39,540 nt of DNA, taken from the NCBI GenBank assembly GCA_900549295.1, contig URNG01000015.1, forward strand, positions 1 through 39,540. Direction: 5' to 3'. Position 1 is the first letter of the stretch, and each line of letters starts with the position of its first letter. Positions 1-7,543 of this stretch are shown piece after piece. The translations under genes were made by a program, and so were the position numbers. Under the pieces are notes generated by a model, which did no database searches, was not told the DNA's origin, and saw only the letters and a program-made list of their open reading frames with translations. This stretch comes from an uncultured Rhodocyclaceae bacterium (lineage in GTDB: Bacteria; Pseudomonadota; Gammaproteobacteria; Burkholderiales; Rhodocyclaceae).

Positions 1-47
1 GCGCATCTTTGGGGGGAGGGGGGGGGCCGCCCCGCCCCCCCCCCCCC
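1..47. other. G/C homopolymer contig-end artefact
   Basis: The first bases are runs of G (11-16 and 18-26) followed by runs of C (35-47), unlike anything inside the window. Reading of the surA frame is sensible up to a Trp codon at 46-48 and turns into poly-Gly to the left of it. A matching G run sits at the other end of the window. The simplest reading is low-quality contig-end sequence rather than genome. Confidence 0.75.
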
Positions 48-759
48 AGCCGATGTCGCCGCCTTGCAGGGCGTCCTGTGCATCCGAATAGGCGGCGGTC
101 AGTTCGGCGAAATTTTCGCCGGCGCGCGCCTTGACCAGCGCCTGTTCGCCGCGCTGGCGCAGGATCTGCAATTGCTCGGGGCTGGCCGATTCCGGCGCGC
201 GCAGCAGGATGTGGGCGAGATGGTATTCGTCGCTGCCGCGCGTGCTCTGGTTGGCCAGATAATTGTCGATTTCGCTGTCGGAAATCACCAGTCGGCTTTC
301 CACCTCGCGCTCGCGCAGCCGCGCCATAATCATTTCACCCCGGATTTCCTCGCGGAATTCCCGATAGTTGATGCCGTCTTTTTCCAGGGTGCTGCGAAAC
401 TGCGCCAGACTCAGCTGGTTGTTGGCGGCGATGCGGCCAATGGCCTGATCGAGCTGGGCGTCGTCGATGCGCATGCCGCTTTCCCTGGCGTAGGCGAATT
501 GCGCCTCTTCCATGATCATGCGTTCCAGCATCTGGCGTTCCAGATCTTCTTCCGGCGGCAGCGGCGTGCCTTGCCTGGCCAGTTGTTTCAGTACCGTATC
601 CAGGCGGCTGCGCAATTCATTGCGCGTGATGACGCCATCGCCGACGACGGCCACGATGTAATCCGCTTCCTGGGCCGATGCCGCGTGGCTGGCCGGAGTC
701 GGGAGGAGGCTCGTCAGGCAAATTGCGGCGAGGGAGAACAGGGTTTTCATGACGCTCAT
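1..759 (-). CDS. surA: Periplasmic chaperone / peptidyl-prolyl isomerase SurA, partial
   Basis: Outer-membrane protein chaperone with parvulin-type PPIase domains, acting in the periplasm on unfolded beta-barrel proteins. The readable part (about 238 residues from ATG at 759, or from the second ATG at 750) has a signal peptide (MKTLFSLAAICLTSLLP, then a cleavage region near ASHA), the N-terminal SurA chaperone domain beginning YIVAVVGDGVITRNEL, and the start of the first parvulin domain (HLAHILLRAP, ending DALQGGDIGW). The family is usually about 430 residues, so the rest of parvulin 1, all of parvulin 2 and the C-terminal helix are missing. The loss coincides with the homopolymer at the window edge, so this is truncation by data and not a pseudogene. 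It lies 10 bases downstream of lptD on the same strand, the usual lptD-surA order, and is probably co-transcribed; LptD is itself a SurA client. Confidence 0.9.
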   Translation of the reverse strand, partial: MSVMKTLFSLAAICLTSLLPTPASHAASAQEADYIVAVVGDGVITRNELRSRLDTVLKQLARQGTPLPPEEDLERQMLERMIMEEAQFAYARESGMRIDDAQLDQAIGRIAANNQLSLAQFRSTLEKDGINYREFREEIRGEMIMARLREREVESRLVISDSEIDNYLANQSTRGSDEYHLAHILLRAPESASPEQLQILRQRGEQALVKARAGENFAELTAAYSDAQDALQGGDIGWGGGGGAAPPLPPKMR

Positions 760-769
760 GGGGGATGCT

Positions 770-3250
770 CTAAAAGGAATCGGGAGCCAACTCGTTGGTT
801 TTGCCATAGCCTGGGATACTGCGCCGCAGCAGGCTGAGCGGATTGGAGCCGACGCTGGCGAAATCCTGCAATTCGAGTTGCAGGAAGAAACTCGTGTCGG
901 GCGTGCCGGAAGTGGCCGACAGGCGCTGCGCCACCGCCCGCACCGCCCAGCAGCCGGCGTTGTATTCGAGGCCGGCGATGGTTTCCAGCGTCTGGTGGTC
1001 ACGCATGGAATAATTGATGCGGCCCACGCCGTACCAGCGCGGTGCCAGCGGCCACTGGCCGGAAATGTCAACCTGATCGACCAGCGCCTTCTGGTTGAGC
1101 GGGTCGCGCGTGTAACGGTAACTCGCCGAGAGCACCTTGCCGTAATCGGGCTGGAAGCGCACGCCGGCGGAGAAGCGCTCGTTGAGGCGATCCTTGTAGT
1201 TGTATTCCCAGGTGCCTTCGGCGTAGGTCTTGGGGGCGACCAGGCCGGCGATGGAGGCGACCAGATTGGAGAAATTGGCCGGGCGCTGTGCCTCACCCGG
1301 CAGCAGCACGCGCTGATCCTCGAAGTAGTAGCGCTGGCCGAGCATGGCCTTGAAGCGCTCGGCCCCAGTGTCGGCGTCGAGAATGCGGGTGGTCAGCGCG
1401 GCGGTGAGCTGGTTGGCGTCATTCACCCGATCGTAGCCGACGTAGCGGTTCTCGGAAAAGATCTGGGCGAAATCGAAATCGGCCAGACCGGTGTCGAATA
1501 CCGGAATGCGATCCTGTTTCTTGTACGGGATGTGGACGTAGTAAAGGCGCGGTTCCAGCGTCTGCACGTAGGCGTTGCCGAGTAATTCGCTTTCGCGCTC
1601 GAGGATCAGGGTGGAGTCGAAGCTGAAGGTCGGCAGCACGCGCGAGAAGTTTTCCTTCCTGCCGCCATTGATGCGGGCTTCATCCACCGCATAGCTGCTC
1701 ATGTGCAGACCCACTTTGGGCAGCAGGCGGAAAGCGGAAGCCACCACTGGCCAGCTCAGTTGCGGGTAGAAGACCAAGCGGTCGCCCACGGCCTTGTTCT
1801 CGCGGTCGTCATGGGTGAAGCGGCTGTACTGACCTTCCAGGGCAAAATCCAGCGCGCCCAGGAGATTGGTTTGGTAGCCGGTCAGGTTCAGGCGCGGCTC
1901 CAGGAAATAGGGACGGGCGACGGGGTTTTTCGGATCGGGCTGCAAGGTCTGGTAGCGCAGCACCTGCAAGGAGGTGCTCAGCCAGGAGGCGGGGGTGTAG
2001 CCCAGGGTGATCTGGCGCTCCAGCTGGACCTGTGAGGTCTGCAACAGGCGCGAGGACATGTCTTCCCAGTAGAAGTCGTCGGAGACGCCATTCCAGTTGA
2101 CGTACGCGGACAGGCCCTTGGCAAGACTCTGCTGGTGGCGCAGGCTGTAGCCATAGCGGCTGCGGTCGAGAAACTGCTTGTCGTTGCCCAGGTATTCGCC
2201 GCGAATCTCGCTCTCCATGCCTTCGCCGAGGTAGCGGGCCTCGGCCCCCAGTTGGGTGCCGCGCTTGCTCATGTAACGCGGGTAGAAGGTGGCGTCGTAA
2301 TTGGGGGCGATGTTCCAGTAATAGGGCAGGGTGAAATCGAAACCGCTCTTGGTCGATTGCTTGAAGGTCGGCGCCAGCAGGCCGGAGCGGCGGCGGTTGT
2401 TGAGCGGAAACCAGATTTTCGGGGTGTAGAAGAGGGGCGCGCCCTGGAACCACACGGAGGCGTGGTCGGCGGTGCCGAAGTCCTTGTCGAAATCCATGTC
2501 CATCTTGCTCGCCTGCAAATACCAGTCGGTAGAGCTGGGTTTGCAAGTGGAGAAGGTGGCGCGGTCGAACAAAAAGTGATTCTCGCCCGCGAGATCGATG
2601 CGTTCAGCACTGCCGCTGGCGGTGGAGGTGCGTTCCAGCGGGGCTTCGGTCGGCAGGCCGTAGGTGTTGGGAATGTTCAGCATCATTGGCGCGCCGCTGT
2701 TGGAGCCGTTGATGCTGGCCACGGTGACCGTGACGCGCGTCTTGTCGTAGAAGGCGTTTTGCACCGAACGCTCGATCTGGTAGCGCGCGGCCTCGGTATG
2801 ACCGATCTGCTCGGTCAGCCGGATCTTGAGGTATTCGGTGTCGATCTCGGCGTCGCCCTGTTTCAGATGCACTTGGCCGATGGCTTCGGCTTCGTCATCC
2901 AGCGGCCGGTAGGTCAGGCGGTCGGCCAGCAGCAGGGTGTCGGGTTTGCGCAGCTCCACGTTGCCGCGCGCGCGGGTTTCGAGATCGGTTTCGCCTTCGA
3001 GGTGATCTGCCACAAGAAAGAGCGGGTGTTCGTCATCGTTGGTGAGCAGCTTGGCCGGGCTGGCCGCGTTTTGCGCCTGGTCGCGCTTTTCCTTGTTCTT
3101 TTCCTTCTCGCGCGCCAGCAGGTTGAAGCGCCGCTCCAGCCGCATGCCGGTTGCCGGGTCCACCGCAGCCGGCGCTGCCTGTGCCACCGGCACACCGGAA
3201 AACAGGCAGCAAATCAGCAGGGCCAGCGGGCGGCGGGGGAAAACGATCAT
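770..3250 (-). CDS. lptD: LPS-assembly outer-membrane protein LptD
   Basis: Inserts lipopolysaccharide into the outer leaflet of the outer membrane together with the lipoprotein LptE. The 826-residue product has a signal peptide (MIVFPRRPLALLICCLFSG, then AQA|A), a basic/coiled linker, an OstA/LptA-like jellyroll (about residues 75-190: LFLVADHLEG, TLLLADRLTYRP) and a C-terminal beta-barrel (about 230-826) with the family segment WFQGAPLFYTPKIWFPL. Length is normal. After signal removal only two cysteines remain, Cys236 (TCKPSS) and Cys767 (NAGCWAVR); the Escherichia coli protein has four forming two inter-domain disulfides, so here one long-range disulfide is expected. ATG 3250 is the start that gives the signal peptide. 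Upstream lies an 87-base region shared with divergent amgK. Confidence 0.95.
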   Translation of the reverse strand: MIVFPRRPLALLICCLFSGVPVAQAAPAAVDPATGMRLERRFNLLAREKEKNKEKRDQAQNAASPAKLLTNDDEHPLFLVADHLEGETDLETRARGNVELRKPDTLLLADRLTYRPLDDEAEAIGQVHLKQGDAEIDTEYLKIRLTEQIGHTEAARYQIERSVQNAFYDKTRVTVTVASINGSNSGAPMMLNIPNTYGLPTEAPLERTSTASGSAERIDLAGENHFLFDRATFSTCKPSSTDWYLQASKMDMDFDKDFGTADHASVWFQGAPLFYTPKIWFPLNNRRRSGLLAPTFKQSTKSGFDFTLPYYWNIAPNYDATFYPRYMSKRGTQLGAEARYLGEGMESEIRGEYLGNDKQFLDRSRYGYSLRHQQSLAKGLSAYVNWNGVSDDFYWEDMSSRLLQTSQVQLERQITLGYTPASWLSTSLQVLRYQTLQPDPKNPVARPYFLEPRLNLTGYQTNLLGALDFALEGQYSRFTHDDRENKAVGDRLVFYPQLSWPVVASAFRLLPKVGLHMSSYAVDEARINGGRKENFSRVLPTFSFDSTLILERESELLGNAYVQTLEPRLYYVHIPYKKQDRIPVFDTGLADFDFAQIFSENRYVGYDRVNDANQLTAALTTRILDADTGAERFKAMLGQRYYFEDQRVLLPGEAQRPANFSNLVASIAGLVAPKTYAEGTWEYNYKDRLNERFSAGVRFQPDYGKVLSASYRYTRDPLNQKALVDQVDISGQWPLAPRWYGVGRINYSMRDHQTLETIAGLEYNAGCWAVRAVAQRLSATSGTPDTSFFLQLELQDFASVGSNPLSLLRRSIPGYGKTNELAPDSF

Positions 3251-3298
3251 CGGTGCCTTCAGGAAAGCCCGGAGCCGGCTTGGCGGATGCCCGGGTGT

Positions 3299-3316
3299 TA
3301 AAATCGCGCCATTTTA
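3299..3316. promoter_or_regulatory. Back-to-back -10 hexamers of divergent lptD and amgK promoters
   Basis: The sequence TAAAAT at 3299-3304 (plus) and TAAAAT read on the minus strand at 3316-3311 face each other across six bases, making a TAAAAT-N6-ATTTTA dyad in the middle of the only non-coding space between the two genes. Each hexamer is a good sigma-70 -10 box for the gene on its side and is followed by a GC-rich discriminator. Convincing -35 boxes at 17-base spacing were not found. The call rests on position and hexamer match only. Confidence 0.45.
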
Positions 3317-3337
3317 CAACGAAGCGTTCAATCTCCG

Positions 3338-4369
3338 ATGCCTTCCACGCCACCAAACGCACGCGATCGACTCGTGCATGACTGGGTCGCCCAGCGTTTT
3401 GCCAATGAAACTGTCCGCATCGCCCCGGCTTCCGCCGATGCGAGTTTTCGCCGCTACTTCCGCCTGACGCTGCCGGATAGCAGCACCCGCATCCTGATGG
3501 ATGCGCCGCCCGCACAGGAGGATTGCCGCCCTTTCATCAAGGTGGCCGGCCTGCTTGCCAAGGCCGCTCTGCCCGCGCCGCGCGTGCTGGATCAGGATCT
3601 GGAGCAAGGTTTCCTGCTGCTCACGGACCTGGGTCGCATCGGTTATCTGGAGGCGCTGAATGCCGATCTGTCCCTTGCCGATACGCTGATCCGCCCCGTG
3701 CTGGATGCCTTGGTGCGCTGGCAGCTTGCCTCGACCCCCGCCACCTTGCCGCCCTACGATGGCGCGCTCCTGCGCCGCGAGCTCGAACTTTTTCCGGAGT
3801 GGTTCATCGGTCGTCATCTGGGCGTCGCGCTCGACGACAGCGAAAAACTCATGCTGGAGCGCACATTCAGGTACCTGATCAACTCGGCGCTGAACCAACC
3901 CAAAGTTTTCGTGCACCGCGACTTCATGCCGCGCAACCTGATGCTGATGGAGAGTGAGCAAACACTTGTGCCCGCCCTCATCGATTTTCAGGATGCCGTG
4001 TACGGCCCTATCACCTACGACGTCGTTTCGCTCTTCCGCGATGCTTTCATCTCCTGGGATGAGGAACAGGAAATCGACTGGGTGGTGCGCTACTGGGAAA
4101 AGGCCCGCGCCGCCGGCCTGCCGGTGCGCGAGGATTTCGGTGATTTCTGGCGTGAATACGAATTGATGGGCCTGCAACGTCACCTGAAAGTGCTCGGCAT
4201 CTTCTGCCGCCTCAAATACCGCGACGGCAAGGACAAATACCTGGAAGACCTGCCCCGTTTCATGCGTTACGCCAAAAAAACCGCCAGCCGCTACCTTCCT
4301 TTGAAACCCCTGCTCAATCTGCTCGACAAACTCGACGGGCATACCGAGCAGATCGGCTATCGCCGGTGA
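3338..4369 (+). CDS. amgK: Anomeric MurNAc/GlcNAc kinase AmgK (APH-fold)
   Basis: Phosphorylates N-acetylmuramic acid at the anomeric position to give MurNAc-1-phosphate in the cytoplasmic cell-wall recycling pathway that bypasses de novo UDP-MurNAc synthesis and confers fosfomycin tolerance in Pseudomonas. The 343-residue protein has the aminoglycoside-phosphotransferase fold: catalytic loop VHRDFMPRNLML with Asp195 and Asn200, and metal-binding LIDFQDAVYGP with Asp216. Family length is about 330-350. The partner murU lies directly downstream and the lptD-surA pair lies divergently upstream, the same neighbourhood as in Pseudomonas, which favours AmgK over a resistance phosphotransferase. 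The start at 3338 gives MPSTPPNARDRLV and fits the promoter at about 3300. Confidence 0.88.
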   Translation: MPSTPPNARDRLVHDWVAQRFANETVRIAPASADASFRRYFRLTLPDSSTRILMDAPPAQEDCRPFIKVAGLLAKAALPAPRVLDQDLEQGFLLLTDLGRIGYLEALNADLSLADTLIRPVLDALVRWQLASTPATLPPYDGALLRRELELFPEWFIGRHLGVALDDSEKLMLERTFRYLINSALNQPKVFVHRDFMPRNLMLMESEQTLVPALIDFQDAVYGPITYDVVSLFRDAFISWDEEQEIDWVVRYWEKARAAGLPVREDFGDFWREYELMGLQRHLKVLGIFCRLKYRDGKDKYLEDLPRFMRYAKKTASRYLPLKPLLNLLDKLDGHTEQIGYRR

Positions 4370-4377
4370 TCTTTCGA

Positions 4378-4436
4378 GTGAAATGTGAAACGTGAAAGGT
4401 GTAAACCCGCCCACGTTTCACATTTCACCTTTCACG
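4378..4436. repeat. Inverted array of GTGAAAN heptamers between amgK and murU
   Basis: The left half (4378-4401) is three direct heptamers, GTGAAAT, GTGAAAC, GTGAAAG, then GTG. The right half (4412-4436) is three heptamers in reverse complement, in the order (read on the minus strand) GTGAAAG, GTGAAAT, GTGAAAC. This gives a perfect 17-base inverted repeat (4378-4394 with 4412-4428) and an alternative perfect 11-base pairing (4391-4401 with 4426-4436), so two mutually exclusive hairpins are possible. It fills the space between the amgK stop and the murU ATG at 4445 and leaves murU without a clear Shine-Dalgarno. It could be a transcription or translation control hairpin, a multi-site operator, or a copy of an interspersed repeat family. 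Confidence 0.8.
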
Positions 4437-4444
4437 CCAAAAAA

Positions 4445-5155
4445 ATGAAAGCCATGATTCTTGCCGCCGGTCGCGGCGAACGCATGCGACCGCTGACTGA
4501 CCACACGCCCAAGCCGCTCCTGCTGGCGGGAGGCAAGCCGCTCATCGTCTGGCATCTGGAAAAACTGGCGGCGGCGGGGTTCTCTGAAATCGTCATCAAC
4601 CACGCGCACCTGGGGGAACAAATCGAGGCGGCGCTTGGTGACGGCTCGAAGTGGGGACTCACCATCCGCTACTCGCCGGAACCGCCAGGCGCGCTGGAAA
4701 CGGCGGGCGGCATTGCCCGTGCGCTCCCCTTGCTGGGGACTGCCCCGTTTCTGGTCGTCAATGGCGACGTCTGGTGCGACGTCGATTTCGCAGCCTTCGC
4801 AGGCCATGCTTGTCCCCCGGGCGGGGCATATCTGCTGCTGGTCGATAATCCGGCGCACCACGGCAGCGGCGATTTCTCACTGACCGGCGAACGCATCATT
4901 CCGGCCAACGGTGAGCAAACGCTCACCTACGCCGGTATCGGCATTTTTTCGCCGCTCATGTTCCGCGCAGTGCCGCCCGACCAGCCGCTGAAACTGCGCC
5001 CGCTGCTCGAAGCGGCGATCGCCGCTGGCAGGCTTGCCGGAGAACGTTACGCAGGCCGCTGGGTCGATGTCGGAACACCCGCACGGCTGACAGAACTGGA
5101 CGAGCAGCTAGGACACGACCAAGAAACCCCCTTTGCCAAATCGACGACCTTATAA
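4445..5155 (+). CDS. murU: N-acetylmuramate-1-phosphate uridylyltransferase MurU
   Basis: Transfers UMP from UTP to MurNAc-1-phosphate, the product of AmgK, to give UDP-MurNAc. The start ATG 4445 gives MKAMILAAGRGERMRPLT, the nucleotidyltransferase signature GxGxRxxPLT, followed by PKPLLLAGGKPL, the sugar-nucleotidyltransferase lysine motif, and VVNGDVWCDVDF with the metal-binding Asp. The length of 236 residues is near the 223 of the Pseudomonas putida enzyme. An in-frame upstream ATG at 4385 would translate the heptamer repeat (HVSHFTFHAKK) and was rejected as start. The gene is separated from amgK by 75 bases holding that repeat. The chromosome should also hold the phosphatase MupP, which is not in this window. 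Confidence 0.88.
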   Translation: MKAMILAAGRGERMRPLTDHTPKPLLLAGGKPLIVWHLEKLAAAGFSEIVINHAHLGEQIEAALGDGSKWGLTIRYSPEPPGALETAGGIARALPLLGTAPFLVVNGDVWCDVDFAAFAGHACPPGGAYLLLVDNPAHHGSGDFSLTGERIIPANGEQTLTYAGIGIFSPLMFRAVPPDQPLKLRPLLEAAIAAGRLAGERYAGRWVDVGTPARLTELDEQLGHDQETPFAKSTTL

Positions 5156-5193
5156 GCACACCTCTACGACACCGACTCATTTTGCCTGCGCCG

Positions 5194-5388
5194 ATGATTA
5201 CCCAAGACAACCTGAACACTGCGCTCGAATTTTTAGGGTTTACCAAAACCGGCCAGAAGCACAGCAAAAGCATCGCCGCCACCCTGGCCCGCAAGCAGGC
5301 CATTCTTGAGCGTTATTTGCGAAAGCGGCAAAAAAAGTGTTTTGGCATAATTCCGTTGCCCATTTCAACGGAGCGCTGCCATGACTGA
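5194..5388 (+). pseudogene. Probable N-terminal remnant of an R-M methylase/restriction protein
   Basis: A 64-residue reading frame from ATG 5194. Its first 27 residues (MITQDNLNTALEFLGFTKTG, then QKHSKSI) resemble the N-terminus found in many Eco57I/type IIG and type I-like restriction-modification proteins, which begin MITQxNLxxxLxxLGF and then Ys/K. After that the similarity stops and the rest (AATLARKQAILERYLRKRQK...) runs into the leader of dinD, overlapping its start by 8 bases. There is no clear ribosome-binding site. The match is from memory of the family pattern, not a search. Alternatively this is a small real gene translated ahead of dinD. Confidence 0.4.
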
Positions 5389-6232
5389 TTTTTCCGTTTC
5401 ACAGACCCATCATCAAAGTTTTGAAGGCATCCGCCAAACCGATAACGAAAACAATGAGTTCTGGCTGGCTCGCCAGCTCGCCAAGGTGCTTGATTATTCG
5501 GAATACCGCCATTTTCTGCCGGTCGTCGAGCGCGCCAAGGAGGCTTGCGCCAAAAGCGGCCAGTCCGTGACGAACCATTTCGAGGATGTCCTCGAAATGG
5601 TCGACATCGGTTCCGGCGCCAAGCGGCAATTGCCGGACATCCGCCTCTCCCGCTACGCCTGCTACCTGATCGTCCAGAATGGCGATCCGTCCAAGCCGGT
5701 TATCGCCAACGGCCAAACTTACTTTGCTATCCAGACTCGCCGTCAGGAACTGGCGAACGATACGGCGTTCGGACAACTGAGCGAAGACGAAAAGCGCCTC
5801 GCCATCCGCAACGAACTGGCGCAGCACAATAAATATCTCGCGGCCGCCGCAGTCGACGCCGGTGTCGAGAGCGGCAAGGATTTCGCCATTTTCCAGAATC
5901 ACGGCTATCGTGGTCTGTACGGCGGCCTGGACGCCAGCGGCATTCACGCCCACAAAGGACTGAAAAAAAGCCAGAAAATCCTCGACCACATGGGCAGCAC
6001 GGAGTTGGCGGCCAACCTGTTCCGCGCCACGCAAACCGAGGAAAAGCTTCGGCGCGATGGGGTCAAAGGCAAACAGCAGGCCAACCGGGCCCACTATGCT
6101 GTTGGCCAGAAAGTCCGCCAGACCATAGAGGAACTTGGCGGCACCATGCCGGAAGACCTACCGACGCCGGGGCGCAGCATCCAGCAGATCGAAGCCGCCA
6201 AGAACAGAATCACCAAGAAAGACATCGACTGA
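5381..6232 (+). CDS. dinD: DNA damage-inducible protein D
   Basis: The 283-residue protein matches the DinD family (274 residues in Escherichia coli), with the BRO-like N-terminal region (EFWLARQLAKVLDYSEYRHF), then LSRYACYLIVQNGDPSKPVI, TYFAIQTRRQEL and the C-terminal part with NRAHYAVGQKVRQTI. The E. coli protein is SOS-induced and has been linked to inhibition of RecA filaments; in other genomes dinD is often found inside restriction-modification loci. No CTGT-N8-ACAG LexA box is visible in the 200 bases upstream, so SOS control is not supported here. Start ATG 5381 follows AACGGAGCGCTGCC, a reasonable ribosome-binding site. The TGA stop is immediately followed by the pepP ATG. With the R-M remnant upstream it looks like what is left of an inserted defence module. 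Confidence 0.85.
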   Translation: MTDFSVSQTHHQSFEGIRQTDNENNEFWLARQLAKVLDYSEYRHFLPVVERAKEACAKSGQSVTNHFEDVLEMVDIGSGAKRQLPDIRLSRYACYLIVQNGDPSKPVIANGQTYFAIQTRRQELANDTAFGQLSEDEKRLAIRNELAQHNKYLAAAAVDAGVESGKDFAIFQNHGYRGLYGGLDASGIHAHKGLKKSQKILDHMGSTELAANLFRATQTEEKLRRDGVKGKQQANRAHYAVGQKVRQTIEELGGTMPEDLPTPGRSIQQIEAAKNRITKKDID

Positions 6233-7543
6233 ATGACCCACGACCCGCATTTGCAATATTTCCTCGCCCGCCGCAAACGCCTGTTGCAAACCATCGGCAA
6301 CGGCGTCGCCGTCATTCCGACTGCGCCGGAAGTCATCCGCAACCGCGATGCGCATTATCCGTACCGGTTCGATAGCTATTTCTGGTATCTGACCGGCTTT
6401 CCCGAGCCGGAAGCGGTGCTGGTGCTGGTGGGTGGGAAGAAACCCCGCGCCATTCTTTTCTGCCGCGACAAGCACGAAGAACGTGAAATCTGGGAGGGCT
6501 ATCGCTATGGCCCGAAAGCGGCCAAGGCGGCGTTTGGCTTCGATGCGGTTTATCCAATCGCATCTTTCGACAAAAAGCTGCCGCAGTTGCTCGCTGGCCG
6601 CGAAGCCTTGTGGTACGGCATCGGCCACGATGCGGCCTGGGATGCGCGCATTGCGCAAGCCTTGAATGCGGTGCGGGCGCAAACGCGGGCCGGCCGGCAG
6701 GCGCCGCGAACCGTGCATGATCTGCGCACCGAGCTCGATACGATGCGCCGCATCAAGGACGCGCACGAACTGGACATCATGCAGTGCGCCGCCGACATCA
6801 CCAGCGCCGGCCACGTCCGCGCCCTGCGCGCCTGCCGCCCGGGCATGGGGGAATACGCGCTGGAAGCCGAGCTCACCTATGAATTCCGCCGCCTGGGCGC
6901 GGCGGCGCATGCGTACACGCCCATCGTCGCAGGCGGTGCGAATGCCTGCGTGCTGCACTACGTGGAAAACAGCAAAACCCTGCGCGACGGCGATCTGGTC
7001 TTGATCGATGCCGGTTGCGAAGTCGAGGGCTACGCCGCCGACATCACCCGCACCTTCCCGGTCAATGGCCGCTTTTCTCCGGCGCAGAAGGACGTGTACG
7101 AAATCGTGCTGGCGGCGCAAGCCGCTGCCATTGCCGCCGCCGCGCCCGGTCAGTCCTTCATGGCGGGGCATGATGCGGCGGTGCGCGTGCTTACCCAGGG
7201 GCTGGTCGACCTGAAATTGCTGGCGGGCGGCATCGACAGCCTGATTGAAAAAGGCGAATTCCGCCGCTTCTACATGCACCGCACCGGCCACTGGCTGGGG
7301 CTGGACGTGCATGATGCCGGTGAGTACAAAGAGGGCGAGCAATGGACGGTGCTGCAACCGGGCATGACGCTGACCGTCGAACCCGGCCTCTACCTCCGTC
7401 CGGGGCCGGATGTGCCGGCGGCACTTGCGGGTATCGGCATCCGCATCGAAGACGACGTGCGCATCACCGCCGACGGCTGCGAGGTGTACACGACGGCGCC
7501 GAAAACCGTGCGTGACATCGAGGAAAGCATGCGTCATGACTGA
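6233..7543 (+). CDS. pepP: Xaa-Pro aminopeptidase (aminopeptidase P)
   Basis: Cytosolic manganese metallopeptidase removing N-terminal residues that precede proline. The 436-residue length equals the family norm. The N-terminal creatinase-like domain (about 1-165) has the typical NRDAHYPYRFDSYFWYLTGF; the C-terminal pita-bread domain carries the metal ligands in IDAGCEVEGYAADITRTF (two Asp), HRTGHWLGLDVHD (His), VEPGLYL (Glu) and GIRIEDDV (Glu). The ATG directly abuts the dinD stop codon, so its ribosome-binding site lies in the end of dinD (AAGAAAG). The stop overlaps the start of ubiH by 8 bases; the pepP-ubiH pairing is also found in Escherichia coli. Confidence 0.95.
   Translation: MTHDPHLQYFLARRKRLLQTIGNGVAVIPTAPEVIRNRDAHYPYRFDSYFWYLTGFPEPEAVLVLVGGKKPRAILFCRDKHEEREIWEGYRYGPKAAKAAFGFDAVYPIASFDKKLPQLLAGREALWYGIGHDAAWDARIAQALNAVRAQTRAGRQAPRTVHDLRTELDTMRRIKDAHELDIMQCAADITSAGHVRALRACRPGMGEYALEAELTYEFRRLGAAAHAYTPIVAGGANACVLHYVENSKTLRDGDLVLIDAGCEVEGYAADITRTFPVNGRFSPAQKDVYEIVLAAQAAAIAAAAPGQSFMAGHDAAVRVLTQGLVDLKLLAGGIDSLIEKGEFRRFYMHRTGHWLGLDVHDAGEYKEGEQWTVLQPGMTLTVEPGLYLRPGPDVPAALAGIGIRIEDDVRITADGCEVYTTAPKTVRDIEESMRHD

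Noticed and set aside
64..1585. Two plus-strand frames opposite surA and lptD
   Set aside because: Antisense of genes with clear signal peptides and domains; no ribosome-binding sites or motifs.
4378..4436. CRISPR array
   Set aside because: The repeats are seven bases long, contiguous and inverted in the second half, with no spacers and no cas genes.
5300..5380. LexA/SOS box upstream of dinD
   Set aside because: No CTGT-N8-ACAG or close variant was found, so SOS regulation is not claimed despite the family name.
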